Shown: positions 43,967-56,700 of the stretch, piece after piece
How the letters are laid out: each line of letters starts with the position of its first letter
Position numbering within the stretch: position 1 is the first letter of the stretch
Source of the DNA: Trichaptum fuscoviolaceum
Taxonomy: Eukaryota; Basidiomycota; Agaricomycetes; Hymenochaetales; Trichaptaceae
Direction: 5' to 3'
Assembly: GCA_910574455.1 (NCBI GenBank)
Contig: CAJSYZ010000011.1
Coordinates: 3,084,941 to 3,148,940, forward strand
DNA: 64,000 nt
Made by a program: the position numbers and the translations under genes
Notes under the pieces: generated by a model
Databases searched by the model: none
Seen by the model: only the letters and a program-made list of their open reading frames with translations
Told to the model about the DNA's origin: nothing

Positions 43967-46583
43967 TCACGAATGGTCCGACACAGTATATGGTGGTAGC
44001 TCATCATCTCCAGCGATACCATGTCGCCGTAACATTTCAGTCACGGCCTCGCTATCTCTTGCGACAAGGGCAGGAATGTCATGCGCTTCATAATATTTGT
44101 CTGGAAAGTCTTGATCTCCGAAAGCATCGTCGTAGACGACCTGAGCCAGACTTCTGTACAATCCGCGGTAAGCCTGAGTAAATAAGTTTGTGGTATTGCG
44201 AGTTGTGATCAATTCCTTGCCTTTTCTCGATTCCCTTCAGATTGGGCAGCGGAAAATCAGTGTCAGTAAAGAATGGAACCTTTCTTTTTCGTCTTACCTT
44301 CTCAAACCACACGATCTGTGCTGTCATCTCTGGCCCGCCAAAGCCCAAAAGCAGTTCATAATGAAACTCCCAGAAAGCCTCCTTTCCTGCATTCTTTCTC
44401 CTTGTCATGTGATTACGAAGTGTCGAGAGGTCCGCAGAAATCAGACATAATGGCACTATCTCTGATCGTTCAACTGAACTCAAAAGATTAGTACATTCAA
44501 ACTTGTTAAAGGGAATTGCTTACCCTTAGTAGTGTCATACCACCTTGGCGCTTCTCCGGGACCTCGATAAGCATAAAGAGCGATAGACTTTAAGGACAGA
44601 ACTTCCGGGTTCGCTACCTCCGCGCTAAATTTCATTCGAAATTCCGATTCCGGTGTCAAAGATATTCCCTTATGAGATCCATGGTTACATTGAGGTGATA
44701 GTAAAGGAAAGGAGAGGAAGTGGAACATACTTTTCTCAGAATAACAAGAAATGCGCCCTGTAGTATAGCTGTACCGTCTTGTCTGCACACAGTTGAAGAC
44801 GAGCGAGTGACGTGCGCTGGATCCCTCGGATCGTAAAGAACGCTCCCGATCACGCCAATAGCGAACCTGGACAGTCTCGAAGAGACATAGCTGTTAATGT
44901 AGTATGATATAGCACCTTCCGCTACAGTTTTGGCGCTATACTCGGCATAAATGTACAACTAGAGATCATCAGCATACTGTATTATCAACTCACGTTTGGC
45001 CATCGGGAGTGGTGATCTCTACACCGGTAGTAACTGATACGCAATCCCTCAATTGCGAAACTAGATATGGATTCGCCGAGAAGCCCCCAACTAGATAAAT
45101 ATTCGAAGAATATTTAATTAGTGAAACAAATGAGGGCCATATTGAAAGACGTACAGCAATCTTCACAGGAGACGTTTCTATCTGCTTCTTGATTGATGAG
45201 ACAGCCGACACAATTGAAGGCTTAAACAAAGCCGCTACTTCCTCCCCGGATAGCTTCAGCTTCCCAGAGCGGATTCCGAATTCAATATCTTTATCCGTAG
45301 CCGAGCCAAATGGAACTAAGCAAACGTCTGTCTTACTCCTAAATGTTTTCTTTAGCGTCTCGTCGAAGCGTTCGGTTAGTTGGTCGATATGAGCGTCCGA
45401 TCCAAATCGCGATCCTCGCAATTTATCTAACATTTTAATCAGTTCTCTTTCATAATGTATGTTTTCCTTACGATGCTTAAAACGATACCCACCTTTAAAG
45501 AAGCCTTTAGCTCTGAGCGAGACGAAAGTTGAGCCATCAAGACAGCCTGGCATGAATGCATCAGACTTGAATTGGTTATGCTGATAAGTGGTGAAAGATT
45601 TACACATAACGTCGCAAACTTCCTCTAGTTGCAATGGGTCTACAGCGATTACTTTATAAGCGCTAAAATCGAGTGTCCCTCCTCCAAGGTCTGCAACAAT
45701 AAACGCGTCACTGGCCTGCAGGCGAATCAGCAAATGAGTATCAGATGCAGATTCCATCTGAAAGGTCGCAAAGAAATTTGCGTACTTTTTGTAAGAAACC
45801 TCCTCTTAGACAGTGATGCAAGCTCGCCTCTCCCTCGGTCACAAACTTCACCCTTGAGCGTCCCTCAGGCGAATCGGGTATCAGTCCTCCTAGAATCGCA
45901 GCTCTTCGCAACTTGGATTGCTGAGATCCCTCCCAGCCATTCGGATGGCTGAGCACGAAAACGGCAGAGCGCATTAATTCTTTCCATACCATAAGATCTA
46001 TGGAATGTGTATCCCGAATAAAGCCTTCTGTACAACCTAATAAGTAAGAGAAGAAGTCCGCGATGATCTGTATGACTGTCTTTTCTCGTGGGAGAGGAGG
46101 CAGGCTGGACAAGCTGAGTGTTTCCGGAAACGCATGAGGCTTTAAGCGTACTTTGAACCTACAGTATGATATAAACTCGGCGCTTTGATATGTATTGGCA
46201 AGCAGATAAAACGTTTGTACACACCATTCGACCTTTTGCCACTCTTCATCCTCTGCCTTCTCAGTGCTTTCGGACAGAAGCGCTTCGGCGCCTGCAGCTT
46301 GCAACTTTCCATTTTTATCATAATAGAGCACAGAAGGCGTCTTGGATGACCCAGAAGCGTGTTCTTGACCCGGGTATCTAGTGAAGAGAATTGGAAAGCT
46401 CTTTAAGAGTTTCGCACACCGATGGACTTGGAATGTTTTGGCACACCTTGTAACGCTGCAGATCCTTGGTACCTCTCCAGGATCAAGTAAAGAATATGAT
46501 ACACCACTGAAGGTTGTTCCCAAGTCGATCCCAAGTACAAGCCTTTTCTGAGAGCCTTCATATGGTTTTTCATGTGAACTCAT
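43967..46583 (-). CDS. Hsp70-like ATPase E with altered introns
   Basis: Exons: 46583-46447, 46377-46225, 46158-45786, 45715-45604, 45546-45493, 45426-45155, 45103-44994, 44935-44731, 44668-44524, 44473-44298, 44234-44221 and 44153-43967. Exon 45426-45155 is family exons 6 and 7 fused (181+91 nt), a precise intron loss. The next intron (45154-45104) starts GTACGT but ends CG instead of AG; it is 51 bp without stops, so retention adds 17 residues in frame, giving 662 residues instead of 645. The last intron (44220-44154) starts GCAAGG. Motifs: VLGIDLGTTFSGVSYS, IVADLGGGTLDFSAYKV and IYLVGGFSANPYL. An upstream in-frame ATG exists at 46604; 46583 matches the paralogues. Confidence 0.82.
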
Positions 46584-47511
46584 TCTTTCAGCGAAACCTT
46601 CCAATACTGGGTGAGAGGAACAGAAGAAGATAGCTTAATATAGCACCATCTGTCGAGATGCATGGTAAGACTGATGGTCGTGACTTATATGATACGAATG
46701 ATGGCGCCTAGTAGTGTTTGTAATTGGATGTAATCCAAGTCGTTCCAAAAGTTCGTGAATCGAGCATTATCTCTACGAGGGGAGCAAGCCCTTTGTATCA
46801 AATTCGATAAAGTTGATGTTTTGTGTTTGAACGTTTATACAGTTCAAATGAGAGTCTGAGAGTAATTGATCATGGATGTTGGAAAGAAACTCAGGTGGGA
46901 ATTGCCGCGACTCGAACTCCGAGTCTGCCAGTGGAACTTGAATGTGTACCGTTGCCAATACCTTCACTGGAAGCTGAGTCTCTTTAGCTCCCTTACATCC
47001 AGACACCCGGTCTTCCACTACAGTCAATATATCAGCATATCTATGAGTGGTAAACATAGAATGTCTTAATTCTTCGGAAGGACGCTCACGATTACACTGG
47101 CATGTGAGAGTTACCGTTCATTTTTAACTGCATTGATGGTTCGAACAACATGTCCAATAGCCAGCGCCGTGGTTCATATCAAGCATTGAATGTGTCCGAG
47201 AACGAGAACTTGAAGAGAACTAACCTTCCTGGGATGCTGCGCCGTGGTCCTAGGAGGCTAGCAAGCTAAAGCCATCAATGTATCAGCTTCCGCGTACAGC
47301 CATGAGTGCTCGTAGAGATCCCAGGGCCGCAAATTCAAAATGCAGTGGGTGTTGATTCTCGCTTGCCACAGCCTCAACACTACCAGGACGGGCTTAAAAC
47401 GAGGGCGCCCCGCACTTCTCATTGGCGATGCCGACCCACTTCTCTGCCTCCTACTCCCTCCCTCCTGCTCGCTTGACGTGACAGGCTCGAGGGCGTACCC
47501 CCTTCCTTCGA
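46584..47511. other. Divergent intergenic region between Hsp70-like E and the kinase
   Basis: 928 bp without a recognisable gene on either strand; a short minus-strand ORF at 46773-47057 has no coding features. Confidence 0.5.
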
Positions 47512-49954
47512 ATGTCTTTGCAGTCGCTGTCAGAGTCCTCCAATGCCGCCGTGGTAATCAGAGGGAAAGCCGACTCTGCGCAAGTCCTCCGCACGATCCT
47601 CGCGAAGCTCAAACATCTTGACTTGACGGGCAAGATTCGGTTCGAGTCGGCAGTCATGAAAACCCACGGCGGCTATGCGGATGTGTTCATAGGCTACGTC
47701 GATTCGGAGTTTGAGGAATCTGTAGAGGTAAAGGTGGCTATCAAGCGACTGCGCATCCATATTCAAGGCGACTCTGATTTTGCAAAGGTGCGCTCTTTTG
47801 TAATTACCTATGCGAGAGCTCAACCGAATCTGATTTACATGTCTCAGAGTCTTTCGAAGGAAATACGCGTATGGTCAAGGCTGAAGCATCCGAATGTCCT
47901 GGCTTTTCTCGGATATGCACTGGAAGGCGAAGACTACCCTTTGTTGATTTCTGAATGGATGGACAACGGAACTGCGATGACCTATGTGAATGAGAATTCT
48001 GAATGTGATATAACAAGCATGGTAAGTTCAATGTAGAAGTCTTGTGCGGAGAAACTGACGTATGTGTCTTTGTAGATCCTTGGCATCGCGGAAGGCCTCG
48101 CTTACTTGCACAGCCAAGGCGTGGTACACGCAGACATGAAAGCTGTACGATTTCATTATATTGATCTCACGGGCGAACTCTAAATAAAGTCTTATCAGGA
48201 CAATGTTCTTGTGTCTGCTTGCGGACAGCCTCAGATCTGTGACTTTGGGATATCATCGATTCTTGCTGCCTCTTCGACTTTCGGAGCTACCAGCTCGCAC
48301 AATTATGGCACAAGGGGATCCTTGCGATGGATGGCTGTGGAGTTCTTCGAGATGACGGACCCTCCCGTGCTTCACTCCGAGAAATCAGACGTATGGGCGT
48401 TCGGAATGACTGTTTATGTGGGTCTGCTCCTCTCATTGGCGCTTTACCGGCTTTGCTAACCAAAGTATAGGAATTGCTTTCGAAACAGATACCTTATGCG
48501 CAGATCAAGCTTGAACCCCAAGTCCTACTCACGATTATGCACGGAATTCTACCCCCGCGCCCAGAGTCGTTCTCAGATCTTCCCGACAACGCTTCACAAC
48601 TACAATTATGGTCTATCTGTCGGGCGTGCTGGAGAAGAGACCCTGCGTCAAGGCCGACTATGCCGACTGTCGCCAGCGCATTGTCTGCTGTCAAAGCTCC
48701 AGAGAACGATGTGAGCCAGACATATTCTGATTTTAAGACCATAGTTAATGGCCTGTTATTAGGATTCTGTCCATCTTGGAGATGATCCTACTGATTTTAC
48801 ACCTCAGACACAAACAAATTCAGATTCTGGTCCGAATTACCCATTCCGCACGGATCTCGTACCAGAAGGTCACGCGCATTCCTTCAGCAATGGTTCATCA
48901 TGGAACTTTCGGATAGAATCCATTGAGCAAGAGAGTTATAATGTAAGCTAGACGTGCTTTAGTCTCTAAACAAATCCTGATGTCTTCTTAGCAGGGACCT
49001 GTGTATGTTGGAGATGATCTTAATGATCTCTGGCTTGAGACTCAAGCGAACCCCGGCTCTGGTTTAACTCACCCTTTCCGCACGAACTCAGAGGGTCATA
49101 CGCACATAGTCAACAACGTTTCACCGTCAGACAGTCAGATATGTCTTGCAAGCGGCACACAGGAACTGTCTGCAGAATTAAATGGTGAAATGTCGTCAAC
49201 AAATCGCCCCGCATTGCAATCCCTTCGGACAGCTTATGAAACGGGACAGGAATGGGGCTCGGGAAAACCATGGGGTGTACGGTTTGAGCTACCGTCACCG
49301 ACATTTAGTTCGCCTGTCAGCGGAAGCCTGATACTGTCTTCTTCGACTAACCCATCCATATACTCGCTGCCCATTGTGGATAACGTGATACTGAAAGAGG
49401 GCTATCTGGCGGAAGTCACGGACGATCCTGTCTTTAGACTTTACACGACGAGGTATTACGTCCTAGGGTTGTCATCTCTAAGGTACTATAGACAGGTAGG
49501 CAACTTCTCCTTCCAACGTGCTTAGCACTTTGGCTAATGTTGTCGTATCCAGCTTGGCGGGGAGCTGCTCGGGACGATTAATGTCATAGGTGCTCAACTG
49601 CCTGACGAGTCCGGACGAAAGCAAGGATACCAGAATGCCTTACTGCTCATCACCCAGAGGAGCATGGGCTTGTCCGACGAAGCTTCCCTTCGTATACTGT
49701 ATGCCGAAAGCCAGTCGGAATGCAAGGAATGGGTGCTAGCCTTGCAACAGATGGCGAATCATTCAGACGATGACGGTGCCGTCGGGCGTTCGTATTCTTT
49801 CCCCTTAGGCTCGGCGTCTCAAGAGGAACTCGGGAGGCAAGAAGGTCACGTCTCTGAGGCGACTGTTTCGGTCAGCGCATATATGAAGCAGAATGGAAAA
49901 GCTACTTCTCAGCAGTCGAGGTTATTTTCATTCTTTAGAAGACTTACATCTTGA
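47512..49954 (+). CDS. Protein kinase with C-terminal PH domain
   Basis: Model: exons 47512-47787, 47848-48021, 48076-48144, 48199-48417, 48471-48710, 48763-48942, 48992-49495 and 49553-49954, 687 residues, all phase 0. Kinase landmarks: Gly-loop HGGYADVFIG, VAIK lysine near residue 78, HADMKADN catalytic loop (HRD Arg replaced by Ala), ICDFG, and RWMAVEF where APE is usual, then SDVWAFGM and ACWRRDPASRP. This fits the TKL-like kinases common in basidiomycetes. Exons 6 and 7 begin with related segments (GDDPTDF...PFRT and GDDLNDL...PFRT), a local duplication. Residues about 520-640 form a PH domain: LKEGYLAEV, RYYVLGLSSLRYYR, then the helix SQSECKEWVLALQQM, suggesting membrane phosphoinositide binding. 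Exon 7 may start at 48995 (NAGNAG acceptor). Confidence 0.82.
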
Positions 49955-51311
49955 TACGGACACTTTCAGTGTATGCGGTCATGGAGGAACGCCTGACTTT
50001 CATCTCCCTTCTGCATACATTTGCTCTTCCTTTGATGCTCAAGCGATTGGTATTAATGTGAGAGTATTCCGATGAATGCCAGCGTTCGTGCGTTCGCAAA
50101 AAAGACTTGCGAAGCAGCACCAAATGGATATGGATCCCAATGAGGATTTTAACGTCAAGCGCTAAGCTCGAGATGGAAGCTAAAGGCATTTGCTAATAAG
50201 CGATTAGTAATAAGAAATTTATAAGCTCCCCGAAAAGTACTATTATCCCACAAATAGCCAGGCACAATACAAAAAATGTAGAGATGAAGAGATGACAGGA
50301 GAATTTTTATGATGGGATCAGCGTTGGATCAACCAGGAGTTTGGAAACGGGCGGGAATTTCGAATGGAAATTAGGCCATTTTATTACTTCTCTGAACTTT
50401 TTCCTTCTGCACATCGCCCGCGTCAGCACCGCCGCCATCGTCGACCGCGCCCTGCACCTCGTGCCCGTCCCTGCCAGTTGTCCCGAGAACAAGAAAACGG
50501 GGAAACGTGCCTCAAGTCAAACAAAGTCGTGAAGACACTTTCGTGCCTCGCTCGTTTCCGCGACGACATCGAAACACTCAGCAGTTTGACGCGAGGGTTC
50601 GGTTTGCAGCAGCCGTCGTTGCTCGGGCTCGCTTGGTTGGAAGACCAAGTTGTGTTGTCGGGAGACAGTCGTCGGTGGTAAGGCAGCAGCAAGCCGTGCT
50701 TTGTTCCGAGTCGCCCGCGCGTCCGATTCCGTTGATCTACACCGCCTGGTTCTTGTGCGCCGAGCCACCGCGACCCGTGTCTGTGTGTGTTTGCACTGGA
50801 TCCATTGCTTTTGAGGGCGCAGAACGTATTTGAGACGTACAAGTATAAAGTCCAGTGAAAGCGAATTCGGAATTCCCGGACTCCTTCTGTATCGAACTGG
50901 GAATTGATCGCGAAGGTGTAAAGCGCGTAAAGGGCCGACCTTCTTTAGACACGCTCCCCCTCCTTTTTATTCCTTCTTCATCTGTGTGCTACCTCTCTTG
51001 CGTTCTTGCCTTTCTCTACCTTCTGACCGTCAAACTTCGTGACGAGTCTTCTGCTCTCATCGAGCTTTCCTGCAGCCACAACGACATTTTCAGCCACTTT
51101 TAGCAGCCCTTTTGCCGAAAGAGTGCCTTGCCTTCTTAACCCCACATAGAGCCTGCAAGAACACGCCGCGTTTGTCTCTATCTCGGAGAGAAGGAAGTGC
51201 AGAAGACAAGCGACTAGGAAAAGAAGCCGAGACAGGACACCATCAACCGACTTTCCTCGCCCCTCTCACCCACCCCCTTACAAGCGAAGTTGTTTCACCA
51301 AGACGTCGAAC
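49955..51311. other. Intergenic and probable long 5' leader of the next gene
   Basis: No gene seen. 50860-51311 is pyrimidine-rich with CTCCCCCTCC-type tracts, typical of fungal 5' leaders before the start at 51312. Confidence 0.5.
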
Positions 51312-53782
51312 ATGTCCCTCATACGATCGCACTCAGACGAACGACTGGCAGAGCAGGGTATGCTCACCTTGACAGACGAGAAGCTCGAGCGGGTGAGTTA
51401 CTTAATTTGCTTCCTTTAGCTTCATAAAGTTGATCTTCGTTCATTTCCTGCTTCTTTCTTTCTCGTAACGCTTCAATGAACGACGGCAATGACCTTCGCG
51501 GCTGAAACAGGCATTCCGCGAAATTGAGGAAGCGAGCGAAAGACGCGCTCAGGAAGAGGCGAAGGAGGAGACATTGACAAGGGAAGAGGATGGACATCCT
51601 GCCCCACTTCCTGTTGCACCCACCGTCAATGGAATTAACGAGTCTGCACCTCTAACATCGACAGTGGCGGCTAGGAAGCGCCATCGCGGGAGCATTAGCA
51701 TCTCCCGTGTCGGAACGGTACGTACGCTTTCTCTGACGACAAAGAACTGGAATGCTAATGGCTGTGTTCTTCGTTTCAATCTCACTTTCCTCCGAACGAT
51801 CATTGATCCTTTCAATTTGCATATTGCTCTTCTTTCCGGGCACCTAGTATCCCGACCTGAGCAACGCGGTCGATGGCGCTGCATCTCCGGTGCCATGGAT
51901 TGCTCCGACGGTGTTGCCTGCCACGCCCATCCCGGTCAGCAATAATGCTATGTACAAAGTGCAATCAGGCGCCGCCTCGGCGTCTACGCTAGCTAGCAAC
52001 TCAACTGTTTCGTCGTTCTCCCGCTCGCATGGCGGGACGAGCCACTACCACGACGAGGAGCTGAACCACACGACGCAGAAGCAGACCATCATCGGGCGGC
52101 GGAACACGCTGACACGCGTCGGCGCGCACTTTGCGGGCGCGGTGCAGGCGGTGTCGAACCTCGCGGAGGCGGTCAGCGAGAAGGTTGGCGCGATCGGCAA
52201 GACTGGGGCGAATGGCGCTGTTGGCGCGATTGAAGTGAGGAGAGGACGGCCGAGGGCGATGACGCGGACACGGTCGAGGCAGGCTCTGAGGGCTGCTGTG
52301 GAACGTGATGCGCTCGTATCGAGTGATGACCCGCTTGTGATTGGCGTGCAAGTCCAGGCAAAGACAATTGAAGAGAAAAGGGCGAGCGCAGAGAATGCAG
52401 GTGATGCTGGTGCTTGCCCGAGCGGACCGACGATTGCGACCGTCATCCATGCGAGTAAGAGTGAGTCGGAGATTGGACAGGGTACAGAGGCGTCGGCCTC
52501 CTCGAGGGGAAAGAAAGGACGACCCCGTACTGCGACTGGCTCGGGTGATGCGCTGCCCCCACCCCCCAATTCGTTTGCGACGATCAGCATTGGCACATCT
52601 ACGGTCGTGACCTCGTCGCCTGCAGTCACGAACGGCAACGACAGCGAAGCCTCTACTACGAAGCAAGAGAGACGGAAGAGCCAGACGCTCGGCCCTGCGG
52701 CAGGCGGGCTCAAGCTGAAAAATAACGCGAGCAAGCGGCTGTCGATTCTGCGCACTGGGTTCCAATCGCCGTCGGGCTCACCCTCACCTACCCCCGCGCC
52801 CCTCTCGCCGTCGTCAGTGTCGCCTCTCCCCAGCCCTCGACGCTCGCCCCTCCCCTCCCCCTCGCGCAACCCCTCGTTCCCCTCCCTCTCCGCCTCCTCG
52901 CACTCCGCGTCCTCGTCCGGCACACACCCAGCCGCCCCCGCCCCGGCCGTGCGCGAGCAGACGACGACGATCGAGGTCGGGACGGGCGGTGCCGTCACCC
53001 TCGGCGCGGAGCAGGGCAAGGACCGCGCGGGGCGGCCGGCGCTGAAGCGCAGTTTCACGCACTACGCGCGCGTGCTCGCGAAGAAGCTCAAGCGGCGCAC
53101 CGTCAGCGCCGGGCCTGCGTCTGTGGCGGGGTCGAACGGTAACTCGGTGTCGAGCACGGCGTCCGGTCCGGGCATACTCGGCGTGACGACCTCGACGACG
53201 GTCGTCGAGGAGGTGAAGAAGGTGAATGGGGTGCCCATGGACGCGGATGTGGGTGATGGCGGTGAAGCCTGTCGGTACCCCGATGAGGGACAGGAGATCA
53301 AGATTCGGGTTGAGAGCGACGAGGAGGAGGGTCAGGGCTTACAGAAAGCACTCTCGGCGCCTCTGCCGCCTTCGCCGTCCCCAGTTGTCGTGCAGTCCTT
53401 TGCCAACGGTACCATCGACGAGCACGAACACGAATACGAGCACGATGAAGATCATGAGCAAGAACCGACTGAATTAGCTGCGGAGCCTGCGCCAGAGTCG
53501 ATCCCTCCGATGGAAGAGACTGAAAAGCCCTCTCTCGCGGATGGAGAGCCAACGGAACCTGCATCAGCGCAGACAGTGGCTTCTGATAGTACCCCAGAAG
53601 GCGTGAAGGAAGATTCGGAGCCTACTATTGAGCTTGTGCCTTTGTGCAAAGTGGACGTCGAGCAGACTCTCTCTGAAAAAATATCGAACGTTCCGGATAC
53701 ACTGGCGACGACCGCTGACCCAGAGAAGTCGGTAACTCCGAGCTTAGTGTCTGTAGCGGTCGTAGGGACGGCGTCTCCATGA
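51312..53782 (+). CDS. Large low-complexity protein of unknown function
   Basis: Model: exons 51312-51392, 51511-51717 and 51848-53782, 740 residues; introns of 118 and 130 bp are unusually long for this window. The N-terminus is a charged helix (ERLAEQGMLTLTDEKLER and FREIEEASERRAQEEAKEE). The remainder is rich in Ser, Ala, Pro, Thr and Glu and probably disordered, with one basic segment (THYARVLAKKLKRRTVSAG) and an acidic C-terminal half (HEHEYEHDEDHEQEPTE). I do not recognise a family. GC-rich codon use generates long spurious ORFs on the other frames. It may be regulatory or scaffold-like, an inference from composition only. Confidence 0.7.
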
Positions 53783-56700
53783 CGTGGGTTTAGTGCTTTA
53801 GCTCGAGATACCCAGGTCAGACTGGACAAGTATTGGATTGCAATGATATGCTCGTCATGTCTTGCGCATTGGATATACTGCACATATACAAACTCCTCGC
53901 ACATTACGGAATATCTCTCCTCTCCTCCCCGTCCGTCTGTCCGCCGACGTCTTTCGTATTGCCCCAAACCGCTAAATGTCGATATCTACGTTCTACACTC
54001 TTGCTGTCTTTCCCTCGGGTCTTGTGTCTCTTCAAGCTTTTCTTGCAGTTTTTGCACGTCCTTTCCGCTACCTCGCGTCCTTGTCCCATATCCTTTCGCG
54101 TTCTTGTGCATGTTTCATTCACTCAACAACTTGACAACTTGATCATCCTTTTTTTGCTTTCCTCATCATCAACACACATTGCACATCCATCACAAATCAT
54201 TTTGCCACCATGCTCCATTTATTCACACCCACCTACACTCATATATGGATACATCGTCGTAATCCCCTCCGCGCGCGCGTACCTCCATTCTTCATCCATC
54301 CTCCCCGTCCCCCATCCACATCCCACCTTATCCCATACTCGCACTTTCTTGGATATCGCCATTGGATCGCTCCACTTGCAGAACGCTTTCGTTTGTTTCT
54401 CGTCATCCATGCAATGTGCAATGTCGTGATCTTGATTTTGCTTTGTCTGTTTTGTCCACAATTTGGAAAACCTGCGTTTTTTGTTCTGCGATTGCCAGTG
54501 CATTATGATCATCCATCAATGGGGCCGCCGAATGTCGCGGTGTGCGAACACACTCTTGATTCGCCATGTAGTCGGCCAGTGTAGGAATAGAGGAGGCGTC
54601 ATACCGTCATTGACACCGGTCCTGGCATGTACTTGTCCCCATCCGCGCAGTCGAAGTTAACGCCACACTGGCATCCATGTCCGTTTCTTCGATCCCATGC
54701 ACCCTTGACCTCACGCCGATTCGAAGCCTGATGTCTCCTAAGACGCCGGCGCCGGCGTTCTTCGTGTGGCGTTCGTGAATGGCGCCCTCCCTATTATCTT
54801 GCCAGTGTGTTACTTTATCTTCTCGACTTCCCGTCACTGGCACTATTGGTACCATGTGGGTGAGAATAACATGGATGACACGAGGCTTCAAGATTTTCTT
54901 TGCTTTTGCTTTTGCTTTTGTTACATACATTCGCCCATCAGCAATTTCCTTTCCTCCCCGTTCTCGCATTCACACATCGCATTCCCATTCCCTATTATCT
55001 ATCTATCCTATCTATCTATCATCGCCTTTTGCTCTGGAAACAATCGGAAACATCCTTGGATTCATCCATTCAACTACCTCGTAAATACATCATATCATAC
55101 ACACACAGCATTGCAATCACGCTCATCCATCATTCAAATTCATCACATTTTCTTTTTTTTTGTGCACAAGCCCCGCCGGATTCAGGATTCAAAATTCTGT
55201 GTATATACATACATACATTACAGATCGTGATGTGGATTCGCTGTCAATACCTTCCCCCCCCCTTCTTTCTCTTTCCTTCTCATCCGTTTGTCCTTCTTCT
55301 CCATTTTAGAGTATTATTGATCATTGAGATCGTGATGTCCTTCTGCTTCCTTTTTAAAAACAAAACAGTTATCCGTACTGGAAAATTAGAGTGACCATCA
55401 AGTGTGTGTGTAAGTTATGAACTTGAATGAGCCTATCTTTAGGAAGAAAGGAACATGGAGCCGGGCTCTATCGGTAACCTGAGGACTGAGGCCATCGTAA
55501 GCGTCGAGTGCGCAAACTGGCACATTGGGCACGCCGCAATCCGATTAACTGACTTCTATAGAGTTAAAATCTCCTGGATTCTTATTCCACCGTCGTCACG
55601 GACACGGACACGCCGTCGTGCGGCGTCTGACCTCGACCTTGAAACTTGAAACTTGACACTGGCGCTGGCGCTGGCATTGTTGAGAATGCCCATCTTGAAG
55701 TTCAAGAGCCAAGTCGACCCGGCCGGATCCGCCAATGCTGTCGAACGTCACTCCTCTCGTTGTATGTATGTATTACAGTATGTATATAGTATGTATGTAC
55801 ATATATTGCTCGCAGTGCGTCCCGGGCCGACGAGGACGAATGGGATGGACACCAGAGCCAGAGCTGGATATGTATTATCATTAGAGTCGTCTTTCTTCAA
55901 GTTTCCAGTAAGTTACTATTGGGTACTAGAAGTCTAGTACTAGAAGAGTTGCCAGTGCTTGAACGAGGCTCTTCCGTCCGCCGATAACGGTAGCGCCAAC
56001 TCAGGACCGGGTTCAAGGTCAATCTGAGTCCGAGTCTTCGATCTTCGATCTTAGACCTTGAGGCACGGTTTTTCATACAGTATATTTTATATGCTAAGAC
56101 CTGATGTAGGGGGGATAGGCGATTTTAGACTGGATTGGATTGGATTGGATTGGATTGGATTTGTGGACAGATTTACGTTCCTAAACTATTCACGTCCGGC
56201 TTCTATATAGCAACTAGTTGTCGTTGTCGTGAAGGCAACGGACAGCTTGAGGCACCTGCCACTGAGGACCGCCGACCTGAGGCATCGCCGCCTCGGAACC
56301 GCAACTTCAATTCGAGGCGCCCTTCAGAGGAAATAACACCGTGACCGTGCCAGTGACAGTGCTGCAGTGCTGCAGTGCGGGGAAAGGATGGCTTCATGGT
56401 CCGAGTCATGGCGTCAACTTGAAGGATCAGCGCCTAAATCCGGGAAATCGCGAATCTATCATGAAAAAAAAGGTCTTTGGACTCCCCTGTGAGCCTGAGT
56501 GGGTGCCAGTGTGTGTGTGTGTGTTTATGTACATATGGTTTGTTTTATCACATAGTTGTGCATGATCATGAGATGTCGGAAGGACTCGATCAAGTCGGCT
56601 CTTGATGCCAGTGTGGACTGAGAGTCTGAGACTGAGTCGACTTATTTGGCCCCGCGTATGTTATTTTTATGATGGTGAGAACAACTTGAAGCCGGGTCCA

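Noticed and set aside
46890..46930. Minus-strand TTCGAGTC context resembling a tRNA T-loop
   Set aside because: The flanking five-base stem does not pair and no A-box or acceptor stem is present.
52001..53058. Long minus-strand ORFs opposite the gene at 51312-53782
   Set aside because: They are Arg/Ala-rich shadows of GC-biased codon use on the coding strand, without domains.
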